Source of the DNA: CAZAGT01 sp964484515
GTDB taxonomy: Bacteria; Desulfobacterota; DSM-4660; Desulfatiglandales; HGW-15
Direction: 5' to 3'
NCBI GenBank assembly: GCA_964484515.1
Contig: CAZAGT010000100.1
Span: forward strand, 1-14,743
DNA length: 14,743 nt
The stretch's first letter is position 1, and each line of letters opens with the position of its first letter. The notes beneath the pieces are model-generated. The model made no database searches and was not told the DNA's origin. It worked only from the letters and a program-made list of their open reading frames with translations. Made by a program: the position numbers and the translations under genes. Below, piece after piece: positions 7,033-12,685 of this stretch.

Positions 7033-7290
7033 ATGGAAACCGCCATTGTGCTCTTAGATTCAAGGGTGAGCGTAGACACACCGAAAGAGCTAGGTATTCG
7101 CGCCGGCCGTGAACCGGAGTCTACAACCGATAACAGACACAGGAGAAAACCCTATACGAGGCGTGCCCGTGAGCTGTATCACAAGCTCGTCTCTTTCTTC
7201 AGAATCGGGCATGACTACGACTGGGAGGAGCAGTACAGAGAATACAGCGAATACTGGAAGGCCTACTTCGAGGCCCCCAACCTGCACTAA
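7033..7290 (+). CDS. Unrecognised 85-residue protein behind a sigma-54 promoter
   Basis: I do not recognise this family. The gene is supported by its expression signals: AAGGAGG at 7018-7024, 8 bases before the ATG, and a sigma-54 promoter at 6964-6978. The protein has no signal peptide, membrane segment or cysteine. Residues 1-34 look poorly ordered. Residues 35-48 are strongly basic (RHRRKPYTRRARE), and residues 49-80 look helical and are full of aromatic and acidic residues: Tyr49, Phe55, Phe56, Tyr62, Trp64, Tyr68, Tyr71, Tyr74, Trp75, Tyr78 and Phe79. A basic patch followed by an aromatic-acidic helix suggests a small nucleic-acid- or protein-binding factor, which is inference. It is the only well-supported plus-strand gene here and converges on the TRAP operon. 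It could also be a fragment of a larger ancestral protein. Confidence 0.65.
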   Translation: METAIVLLDSRVSVDTPKELGIRAGREPESTTDNRHRRKPYTRRARELYHKLVSFFRIGHDYDWEEQYREYSEYWKAYFEAPNLH

Positions 7291-7696
7291 CCGACTCGCC
7301 GCCGGAAACTATGGTCGTGCTTGCAACCAGAGATGAGACGGTCTCGATCATTGATTGCGGGCCAGCGCCTACGTCATCGAAGGCGTACCGAACTATTCGT
7401 CTTGCCAAAGGTATTTCGATATTCCCATCTCGCCTTATTGACCTCCCCCAAGAATCTTCAGAAAAAGAATAGTCAAGCTGAGCGCAACAGAATGCTCCCT
7501 GATCGACGCTTCTTTCCATTGGTTTTGTTCAGATCTTCGCAGTTAGCTCCGGGCTTCATCTCGTATAAAACTTCATGAAATGAGGTCGTTGATACCTTAT
7601 CACCGTTTGGACCTGAGCTTACGCCCTTAGGGGCTCGTGACTCGTCACTAATCTCAAGGACCACAGACGACGGGCCTTAAGGGTTTTCGCTCCATT
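7291..7696. other. Convergent spacer between the small gene and the TRAP operon
   Basis: Both flanking units end here, so a terminator is expected on each strand, yet I see no stem followed by a T-run. What is present: a possible 53-codon ORF (7311-7472), the inverted repeats TGATA/TATCA near 7590-7605 and GTGAC-TC-GTCAC (7637-7648), and a CTTAGGGGCTC block (7626-7636) that also occurs in the terminator stem at 6349-6359. Termination may be Rho-dependent. Confidence 0.6.
7311..7472 (+). CDS. Possible 53-residue ORF downstream of the small sigma-54 gene
   Basis: An ATG at 7311, 20 bases after the TAA of the 85-residue gene, opens a 53-codon frame ending in TAG. The product would be hydrophilic with a short hydrophobic middle (residues 33-45) and a charged tail; I recognise no family. 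The only ribosome-binding hint is a weak GGAAA. Translation could be coupled to the upstream gene. Other frames of similar length cross the same stretch, so this may be chance. Confidence 0.25.
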   Translation: MVVLATRDETVSIIDCGPAPTSSKAYRTIRLAKGISIFPSRLIDLPQESSEKE

Positions 7697-8980
7697 TCAT
7701 CTGAATAGCAGATTTGGCAGGAATAGCGCAATCTGAGGGATAAAGGTCACCAGCAATAGCGTCAGCAGTAGTGGGATAAGAAAAGGGATTGTCCTCTTTA
7801 CGACGTCGATGAACGGGACGCCGGTGATTTCTCTGACGATATAGAGGCACATACCAAAAGGTGGCGTCACTGCTCCGATGAGCAGGTTGATAACGACGAT
7901 CAACCCGAAATGCACCGGATGCACACCCAGGTCTTGCATGAGTGGGTATAGCACCGGCACCATAATGAGCAAGATCGCCGTCGTTTCCAGAATGGATCCG
8001 AGGATCAGCAAAATGATATTCAGAATAATCAGGATGCCCCATTTGCTTGTGCTGATGGCCATCATGAAAGTCGCCAGTTTCGAAGGCAAATCATTGATCG
8101 CGACGAGCCAAGATAGGGGAAAGGACGCCGTAATGACGAATACCAGGATCCCAACCATGATGAGGGTTTCTTCGAAGACCTTGATGAGGGTTCGAAACGT
8201 CAAGTTGCCGTAGAAAAGCGCGAGGAATAATCCATATACAACACAGATGGCACCCAATTCAGTAGGCGTCGCAGCTCCTAAGAGCATTCCGGCAACAAGT
8301 ATGACCGGAGTCAGCAGCGCCGGAGCAGCCCTCAGGAATTTCTTCATAATCGTCCGCAGGGACTGTCTTTTGTAGACGGTCCCGGTCTGCCTGCCGGTCG
8401 CTGCAAGGAAATAGATCAAACCCATCAGACAGAAGCCCATAATCAGACCAGGTATGAATCCGGCCAAAAAGAGTCGCGCCAATGAAATCGATGATATCAC
8501 AGAAAATACAGCCATAATGACGCTGGGGGGAATGATAGGACCCACGATGGAAGAGGTTGCGGTTACCGCCGCAGCATAATCTAGGCGGTAGCCGGCCTTT
8601 CGCATGGCTTGAATCTCTATCATACCCAAACCGGCCGCATCCGCCTGGGCGACCCCGGAGATTCCGGCGAATATGATGCTTGCGATCACATTCACATGGG
8701 CGAGGCTGCCTTTGATATGCCCTACGATACTGAGCGCGAAGTCGAAAATGCGGTCGGTTAACCCGGTTCTATTCATGAGTTGACCGGCCAAGATAAAAAG
8801 CGGGATAGCCAGAAAGGGGAATGAGTCCAGCCCATTGACCATCCGCTGAATCATGATCGTCAAAGGGAGATCACCCCTGGCCATGAGATTGACGAGGGCC
8901 GTCAGGCCTATCGAAAAGGCCACCGGAACGCCCAAGAATATAAGACCACATAGTGTGGCAAAGATAACGGCAATTCCCAT
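7697..8980 (-). CDS. dctM: TRAP transporter large permease subunit (DctM family)
   Basis: Membrane subunit that forms the sodium- or proton-coupled transport path of a TRAP importer. The 427 residues are hydrophobic throughout, with roughly a dozen membrane segments, as expected for the ~425-residue family. Conserved DctM signatures are visible: FLAIPLFILAGQLM (56-69), GPIIPPS (147-153), the pseudo-repeat TPTELGA (238-244) and GAVTPPFG (369-376). The ATG at 8980 has GGAAAG about 9 bases upstream. It follows dctQ by 24 bp and is the last gene of a dctP-dctQ-dctM operon. The substrate cannot be read from this subunit. Confidence 0.95.
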   Translation of the reverse strand: MGIAVIFATLCGLIFLGVPVAFSIGLTALVNLMARGDLPLTIMIQRMVNGLDSFPFLAIPLFILAGQLMNRTGLTDRIFDFALSIVGHIKGSLAHVNVIASIIFAGISGVAQADAAGLGMIEIQAMRKAGYRLDYAAAVTATSSIVGPIIPPSVIMAVFSVISSISLARLFLAGFIPGLIMGFCLMGLIYFLAATGRQTGTVYKRQSLRTIMKKFLRAAPALLTPVILVAGMLLGAATPTELGAICVVYGLFLALFYGNLTFRTLIKVFEETLIMVGILVFVITASFPLSWLVAINDLPSKLATFMMAISTSKWGILIILNIILLILGSILETTAILLIMVPVLYPLMQDLGVHPVHFGLIVVINLLIGAVTPPFGMCLYIVREITGVPFIDVVKRTIPFLIPLLLTLLLVTFIPQIALFLPNLLFR

Positions 8981-9004
8981 CAGCGATTGCTTTCCATTGC
9001 GTCG

Positions 9005-9550
9005 TTATGAAGCGGTGTTTGGGTCGGGGATATCCCGCTGCAAAGGCTCGGAGAGGTGATACAACAAAAAATATATACTCGTAATCACCATCGATAAACA
9101 AGAAACCAGAAACGGCACTGAGAAGAAGTATCTCCGGGGAAGATTCACAGGCAAGGCTATCGTGTGCTGCGCCCCCTCCATAACATACTGAGTCAAGCCA
9201 TTTTTTATGAGTACGATGAGGAAGAAGATAATACTGCAAGAGGTGAGTATGGTCAGGACCTTTTGCACCACGATAGGAAATTTCTCAAAAAGGGTCGTGA
9301 CCCGAATATGCCTCCCCTTTATAAGCGCATAGGCCGCTCCAAGGTAAACGGACCAAATAAAGCAGTAGGTGGAAAATTCCTCTACCCAAACCAGAGGTTT
9401 GCCAAAGGCATATCGCGATACTACCTGGCCAAAGATACACACCACGATGGTCAACTGGCAGATGATTCCCAGAGCAAGCTCGAGGATGCCGAGGGCAAAC
9501 AGACATGAATCATATTTTTTCAACAGGGCTTTCACAATCCGTCTCTCCAT
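9005..9550 (-). CDS. dctQ: TRAP transporter small permease subunit (DctQ family)
   Basis: Small membrane partner of DctM. From the ATG at 9550 the protein has 181 residues and four membrane segments (about 17-41, 56-77, 97-116 and 141-163). The family signature VVSRYAFGKPLVWVEEFS (43-60) is present, including the Arg-Tyr-x-Phe and Trp-x-Glu-Glu elements. The reading frame stays open upstream to 9706, but that extension overlaps the dctP coding end and is not DctQ-like. GGGAAG just before 9550 supports the shorter start. It lies 34 bp after dctP and 24 bp before dctM. Confidence 0.93.
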   Translation of the reverse strand: MERRIVKALLKKYDSCLFALGILELALGIICQLTIVVCIFGQVVSRYAFGKPLVWVEEFSTYCFIWSVYLGAAYALIKGRHIRVTTLFEKFPIVVQKVLTILTSCSIIFFLIVLIKNGLTQYVMEGAQHTIALPVNLPRRYFFSVPFLVSCLSMVITSIYFLLYHLSEPLQRDIPDPNTAS

Positions 9551-9584
9551 TTGACTTCCCGGTTCTCCACCCGAATCCCGTGGC

Positions 9585-10574
9585 CTATTGAATCCTCTGG
9601 ATTTCATCATAAAGCCCTTTGCGCCACAGCCCCTTGTCTTCCATTGCGGCGGTTGCATTTCGTACTTTTTCCTGCCATGGCCGTGCATCGAAAGACCTGA
9701 CCACATTGGCCCCTTCGGCCTCCATCTTCTTCAGATCATCCTCTGTTTCCTTATCCGATTGCTTGATCATGTATTCCAGTGCCGCCCAGGCAGCGATCCC
9801 AACTTTCTGCTGCAAATCGGGTCCCAGGCGCTCATACATCGCCCCGTTCATCATCAGGAAATAGGTGGACATGAGGTGGGCGGTGACCGTCACGTTTCCC
9901 GTAGGCTCATGTATCTTAGCCGCATAGGCGGCGCTGGGCGGCCCTTCACAGGCGTCAATGAGCCCTTGTTTTAGCGCCATATACACCTCAGACCACGTCA
10001 CTCGTGTCGGTCGTGTCCCAATCGCTTCCCAGAGCCTCAGGTAGCTCTCTATTTCAGGAACACGCATCTTGATATTCTCCATATCCTTCAGACTGGTTAC
10101 CGGTCTCTTGCTGAATAGGATTCGTGGTTGGGTTGGGACCGCGCCCAGTATTTTGACATGATACTTCTTTTCGAACTCTGAGATCATCCCTTTATATATG
10201 TCGGATTTCAAGAATTTGGAGAAATGCTCCTTATCTCGAAAAGTGAACCCCCAGCCAAGGATGTTGAAATCCGTCATCCAGTTCGCCAACCACACCAGCA
10301 CATCGCCGTAAACATGTTGAGTTCCGGCCATGGTGCTCTGAATCTGGGCGATATCGCCTCCCAGTTGATCCGCGGGATAGAAACTGACCTTTATTTGACC
10401 GTTGCTCTCCTTTTCCAGGGTTTCGCAGAAGAGCCTGTTGGCCCGGTCAAGCAAAGATCCCACAGCATCGGAACCGCCAAAGATCAATCTATACTTGGCT
10501 TGTGCTTCACCGTTCATGGTTACCGCAACCAGGGTAAACGATAGAATCATAACCAGCTGTTTCATTCGTAGCAT
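9585..10574 (-). CDS. dctP: TRAP transporter periplasmic solute-binding protein (DctP family)
   Basis: Extracytoplasmic receptor that delivers a small, usually carboxylated, solute to DctQM. The 329-residue precursor has a signal peptide (basic start, hydrophobic 7-19, likely cut after AQA at 24-26). DctP features: IKVSFYPADQLGG (61-73), the carboxylate-binding Arg171 in NIKMRVPE, and TWSEVYMALKQGLIDACEGP (193-212), close to the family's W-x-E-V-Y-x-A-L-Q-x-G-x-D motif. The ATG at 10574 is fixed by AAAGGAGGT ending 6 bases upstream, the strongest ribosome binding site on the minus strand here; an ATG three codons on is too far from it. It leads the operon. No regulator is adjacent and I see no clear promoter in the 80 bases upstream, which run straight into repeats. 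Confidence 0.95.
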   Translation of the reverse strand: MLRMKQLVMILSFTLVAVTMNGEAQAKYRLIFGGSDAVGSLLDRANRLFCETLEKESNGQIKVSFYPADQLGGDIAQIQSTMAGTQHVYGDVLVWLANWMTDFNILGWGFTFRDKEHFSKFLKSDIYKGMISEFEKKYHVKILGAVPTQPRILFSKRPVTSLKDMENIKMRVPEIESYLRLWEAIGTRPTRVTWSEVYMALKQGLIDACEGPPSAAYAAKIHEPTGNVTVTAHLMSTYFLMMNGAMYERLGPDLQQKVGIAAWAALEYMIKQSDKETEDDLKKMEAEGANVVRSFDARPWQEKVRNATAAMEDKGLWRKGLYDEIQRIQ

Positions 10575-10664
10575 GATAGGACCTCCTTTGGTTGATTCAT
10601 CTTATTCCTGCGGCCACTCGTATGTAGATGTAAACTGCTGAGGCTGTCGGAAAACACCCATCTG

Positions 10665-10730
10665 CCGTTCGACAGGCTCACGGTCCTGAGCAGAGTCGAA
10701 GGACTCACGGCCCTGAGCGAAGCCGAAGGG
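10665..10730. repeat. REP-like palindromic units
   Basis: Three related short units in tandem: a GTTCGACAGGCTCA segment (10667-10680), GTCCT-N12-AGGAC (10683-10704, core GAGCAGAGTCGA), and CCCT-N12-AGGG (10711-10730, core GAGCGAAGCCGA). The CTGAGC...GTCGAAGG pattern is a widely seen intergenic palindromic repeat in environmental bacterial genomes, usually counted with REP elements. No RAYT-type transposase is in the window. Confidence 0.75.
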
Positions 10731-10775
10731 CGGCCTTACCGTCATCCCTCGTCACTGCGGCGTACACGAAAGGCC

Positions 10776-10861
10776 CAAGGCGCAAGTCACAAGGTCAAAG
10801 GCAATAATAGATTCGTCATCGTCTTTCCTCGAACCTCGAGCCTCGGACCTCTAACCTGAAA
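10776..10861 (+). repeat. Two degenerate heptamer tandem arrays
   Basis: Array A at 10776-10803: CAAGGCG, CAAGTCA, CAAGGTC, AAAGGCA. Array B at 10827-10861: CCTCGAA, CCTCGAG, CCTCGGA, CCTCTAA, CCTGAAA. Each keeps strict 7-base phase. They resemble the short tandemly repeated repetitive sequences known from cyanobacteria and other bacteria. No frame through them looks coding. Confidence 0.75.
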
Positions 10862-10894
10862 CGTCGTATGCCTCATTCCTCGGGATTTAGGGAG

Positions 10895-10955
10895 CCTTGC
10901 ATCTTGGCATTTTCCCTCAGCCTCAGAGAGAAAGGTTTTTCGACAGCTCCGCTAG
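10895..10955 (+). repeat. Dispersed ~61-bp repeat, copy 2
   Basis: Same orientation as the copy at 1-61, differing at 7 of 61 positions. It is intergenic and is followed by unrelated sequence. Its TTTTTCGACAGCTCCGC segment is similar to the reverse complement of 10640-10658, so a partial inverted copy lies about 250 bp to its left. Confidence 0.8.
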
Positions 10956-11230
10956 AAGTCAGTCCCGCCGCTGCAACGGGGCGATCGAAAGACCTCTTTT
11001 CTCTAGCCGTTCCTGCGGTTCCAACGATCATGGTTTGATCCGCCTTCTCCATGCGAGATTATTCTGTTTGGGCCGAATTGGTTTGGTTAGGGAACAACCG
11101 GAAGACTTGATGAAGGCGGAGTGAAAGTCAAGTAAAATCCTGGCCCTTCTCTTGGCAACTATTGGTGTGGCAATTAGACAGAAGAAGGAATTTTCATCAG
11201 CATGTCATTCCTGGGGGGCGGGATCTTTGA

Positions 11231-11249
11231 GCAGCATCCTCGACTTTTG
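11231..11249 (+). repeat. 19-bp inverted repeat, left arm
   Basis: GCAGCATCCTCGACTTTTG is the exact reverse complement of 14570-14588. Beyond this core the two copies keep scattered similarity (GTT-GGG and a GTAGG/TTAGG block), which suggests they are members of one longer diverged repeat. The arm lies 42 bp past the stop codon of the response regulator gene. Confidence 0.8.
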
Positions 11250-11290
11250 AAGTGTTGGGGGAGGTTACAGGATTAGGCTTCCCTGGTAGG

Positions 11291-11977
11291 CTACTCTTTG
11301 AATCGATAACCGACGCCCCGGACCGTCTCGATGTACTTCCCGGCAGCGCCAAGTTTTTTACGCAGTCCAACGATTTGCACGTCGACGGAACGATCGGTCA
11401 CGGGGTAATCGTCGCCGCGTACCGCATCAACGATTTGAAAACGAGTGAACACCCACCCCGGTCGACGGGCAAGGAAATGAAGGATTTGAAACTCGGTAAA
11501 GGTCATATGAACCGGCTTTCCACCCACCAGCACCTCGTGGCGACCCGGGTGGATCACTAGGTCATGGATTCGCAGCACGGTTGCGTCCTCGACCGGCTCT
11601 TTCTTCTTTCTGCGCAGCACCGCCCGAATCCTGGCAATCATGATCTTGGGGCTGAAGGGCTTTGTGATGTAGTCGTCCGCGCCGAGCTCAAGGCCGGTCA
11701 CGATATCAGCCTCTTCACCCTTGGCCGTCAGCATCACGATCGGAACGCCCTTGGTGGCTTTGTCGCCTTTGATCACCTTGGCCACCTCCAACCCATCGAT
11801 TCCCGGAAGCATGAGGTCCAAGAGGATGAGATCCAGAGGCTCCACACGTGCTGTCTTCAATGCCTGCTCGCCGGACGTCGCACGAATAACCTGATATCCT
11901 TCCCGATCTAGATTGAAGCTCACCAGTTCAAGGATATCCTCCTCATCCTCAACGACGAGAATACGTTCTTTACTCAT
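11291..11977 (-). CDS. PhoB/OmpR-family response regulator
   Basis: Two-component DNA-binding regulator, 228 residues from the ATG at 11977. The receiver domain (about 5-118) has the acidic pair Asp11-Glu12, phosphorylation site Asp54 (LILLDLMLPG), Thr84 and Lys106 in the usual places. The winged helix-turn-helix (about 130-227) ends with the recognition helix DRSVDVQIVGLRKKLG and the wing YIETVRGVGYRFKE. The 11977 start is chosen because MSKERILVVEDE is a standard receiver start; an in-frame ATG at 12007 adds ten unlikely residues. GAGGG lies about 10 bases upstream. No histidine kinase is adjacent, so the partner is elsewhere. Upstream, an 11-bp-period direct repeat of PhoB-box form suggests autoregulation. 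The recognition helix differs from E. coli PhoB (Gln for His, Val-Gly for Arg-Arg), so a phosphate role is not assured. Confidence 0.92.
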   Translation of the reverse strand: MSKERILVVEDEEDILELVSFNLDREGYQVIRATSGEQALKTARVEPLDLILLDLMLPGIDGLEVAKVIKGDKATKGVPIVMLTAKGEEADIVTGLELGADDYITKPFSPKIMIARIRAVLRRKKKEPVEDATVLRIHDLVIHPGRHEVLVGGKPVHMTFTEFQILHFLARRPGWVFTRFQIVDAVRGDDYPVTDRSVDVQIVGLRKKLGAAGKYIETVRGVGYRFKE

Positions 11978-12025
11978 TGTAGCAATTCCCTCACCGCTGT
12001 TGTTCATGGCTCGTCGGCTGTTGAG

Positions 12026-12048
12026 AAAAAAATGGTCCTATTAGGACC
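12026..12048 (-). terminator. Intrinsic terminator between the FMN-binding gene and the response regulator gene
   Basis: GGTCCTA (12034-12040), one base, TAGGACC (12042-12048) is a perfect palindrome; on the minus strand the hairpin is followed by A then seven Ts (plus-strand A at 12026-12032). It ends transcription coming from the FMN-binding gene, 148 bp past its stop. Since the response regulator ATG is only 49 bases further on, the hairpin may also lie in that gene's leader and act as an attenuator. Confidence 0.78.
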
Positions 12049-12053
12049 CAACC

Positions 12054-12060
12054 CTGTCAT
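12054..12060 (+). promoter_or_regulatory. Pho-box-like heptamer overlapping a possible -10
   Basis: CTGTCAT equals the E. coli Pho box half-site and is followed by AATT, as in the 7+4 arrangement of that box. The next heptamer (CTTTTGC) is a poor match, so it is only half a box. On the minus strand the same bases give TATGAC (12061-12056), a 4/6 match to a -10 box for the response regulator gene. Confidence 0.4.
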
Positions 12061-12092
12061 AATTCTTTTGCCTCGGACAGGCTAATTCAGCA

Positions 12093-12125
12093 ATGTTCAT
12101 TTTCTGTTAGAGATCTGTTAGAGAT
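12093..12125 (+). promoter_or_regulatory. Three direct repeats with 11-bp period, PhoB-type binding site
   Basis: Units ATGTTCATTTT (12093-12103), CTGTTAGAGAT (12104-12114) and CTGTTAGAGAT (12115-12125). The last two are identical and the first shares TGTT in phase. E. coli PhoB binds 11-bp units made of CTGTCAT plus a 4-bp AT-rich spacer, and these units have that layout. The array lies 116-148 bp upstream of the PhoB-like regulator's start codon. The repeats read on the plus strand while the gene is on the minus strand, opposite to the usual E. coli orientation. Confidence 0.6.
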
Positions 12126-12195
12126 TCTTGAGGGTAGCTCTCAGGGCGTGTCGCGAGCCTTCATTATCGTTGGCCATGGAGGCTCGCTGCTCCAG

Positions 12196-12570
12196 CTATT
12201 TTGATTTGCCCGCCGAGTCAAGGAGCGCTTTCAGCACGGCCTGAGACAGGTTCCGACTACTCCAGGTGGCCCCGGTCACCACATCAACGTCGGTCGTCTG
12301 TTTCCGGATCATGTCGCCGATCAGAGGTTCTACCATGTATTGGTACTTCTTGCCGCCATTCCCGTGATAGAGGATGTCTATATCGGCGATCTTGCCGCGG
12401 GATATGGTCACGGCGACAGTGACGTAGAAGTGCTTGCCCTCGTAAACACCGTCTTTCAGAAACAAGGGCTTCCCGCCGTAGGTACCCTCTTTGAAATGCT
12501 GTTTGCTCGCCGCGACCGGTACCGCGATGAAAAATACCAGACAGACATAGATTAGGAGCCCTTTGGTCAT
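12196..12570 (-). CDS. Exported FMN-binding domain protein
   Basis: Small extracytoplasmic flavoprotein of the NqrC/RnfG-type FMN_bind family, likely in electron transfer. Numbered from a TTG at 12573, it has a signal peptide (basic start, hydrophobic 6-20, AxA-like end near 21-22) and one FMN_bind domain: DGVYEG (41-46), VTVAVTISRGKIADIDI (51-67) and DVDVVTGATWSS (95-106). Thr103 of TGAT is the residue expected to carry covalent FMN added by ApbE. The segment FKEGTYGG (27-34) looks like a duplicated, partial copy of FLKDGVYEG (38-46). The ATG at 12570 and the TTG at 12573 differ by one codon; AAGGGA upstream suits either. No other flavin or membrane partner is in the window. It lies 115 bp after the sigma-54 activator gene and ends before a terminator. 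Confidence 0.9.
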   Translation of the reverse strand: MTKGLLIYVCLVFFIAVPVAASKQHFKEGTYGGKPLFLKDGVYEGKHFYVTVAVTISRGKIADIDILYHGNGGKKYQYMVEPLIGDMIRKQTTDVDVVTGATWSSRNLSQAVLKALLDSAGKSK

Positions 12571-12685
12571 CAATCTCGTATTCCCTTCATCATGAGATGT
12601 GTTCAGCTAAAACGCTCTTTGTCCGTCGTCCTTTGCCCGTTGCCAAAAACAAGGCATTGCAGTCCGACACTCTATTCCGTCAGCC

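Larger units (their letters stand above)
10575..11290. other. 716-bp repeat-rich spacer without a supported gene
   Basis: Successive elements are: an inverted fragment related to the 61-bp repeat (10640-10658, on the minus strand GGTGTTTTCCGACAGCCTC), REP-like hairpins (10665-10730), two degenerate heptamer arrays (10776-10803 and 10827-10861), the 61-bp repeat copy 2 (10895-10955), and one arm of the 19-bp inverted repeat (11231-11249). Short open frames occur, for example on the plus strand at 10897-11124, but none has a ribosome binding site or domain. The spacer lies between the dctP start and the end of the response regulator gene, so the dctP promoter must be near its left end. Confidence 0.8.

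Noticed and set aside
9551..9706. N-terminal extension of DctQ
   Set aside because: The extension overlaps the dctP coding end, is hydrophilic and unlike DctQ proteins; the ATG at 9550 gives the normal length.
10776..10861. Possible CRISPR array
   Set aside because: Units are contiguous 7-mers without spacers, and no cas gene is present.
1..10955. Composite transposon bounded by the 61-bp repeats
   Set aside because: No transposase, integrase or terminal inverted repeats were found between or in the copies.
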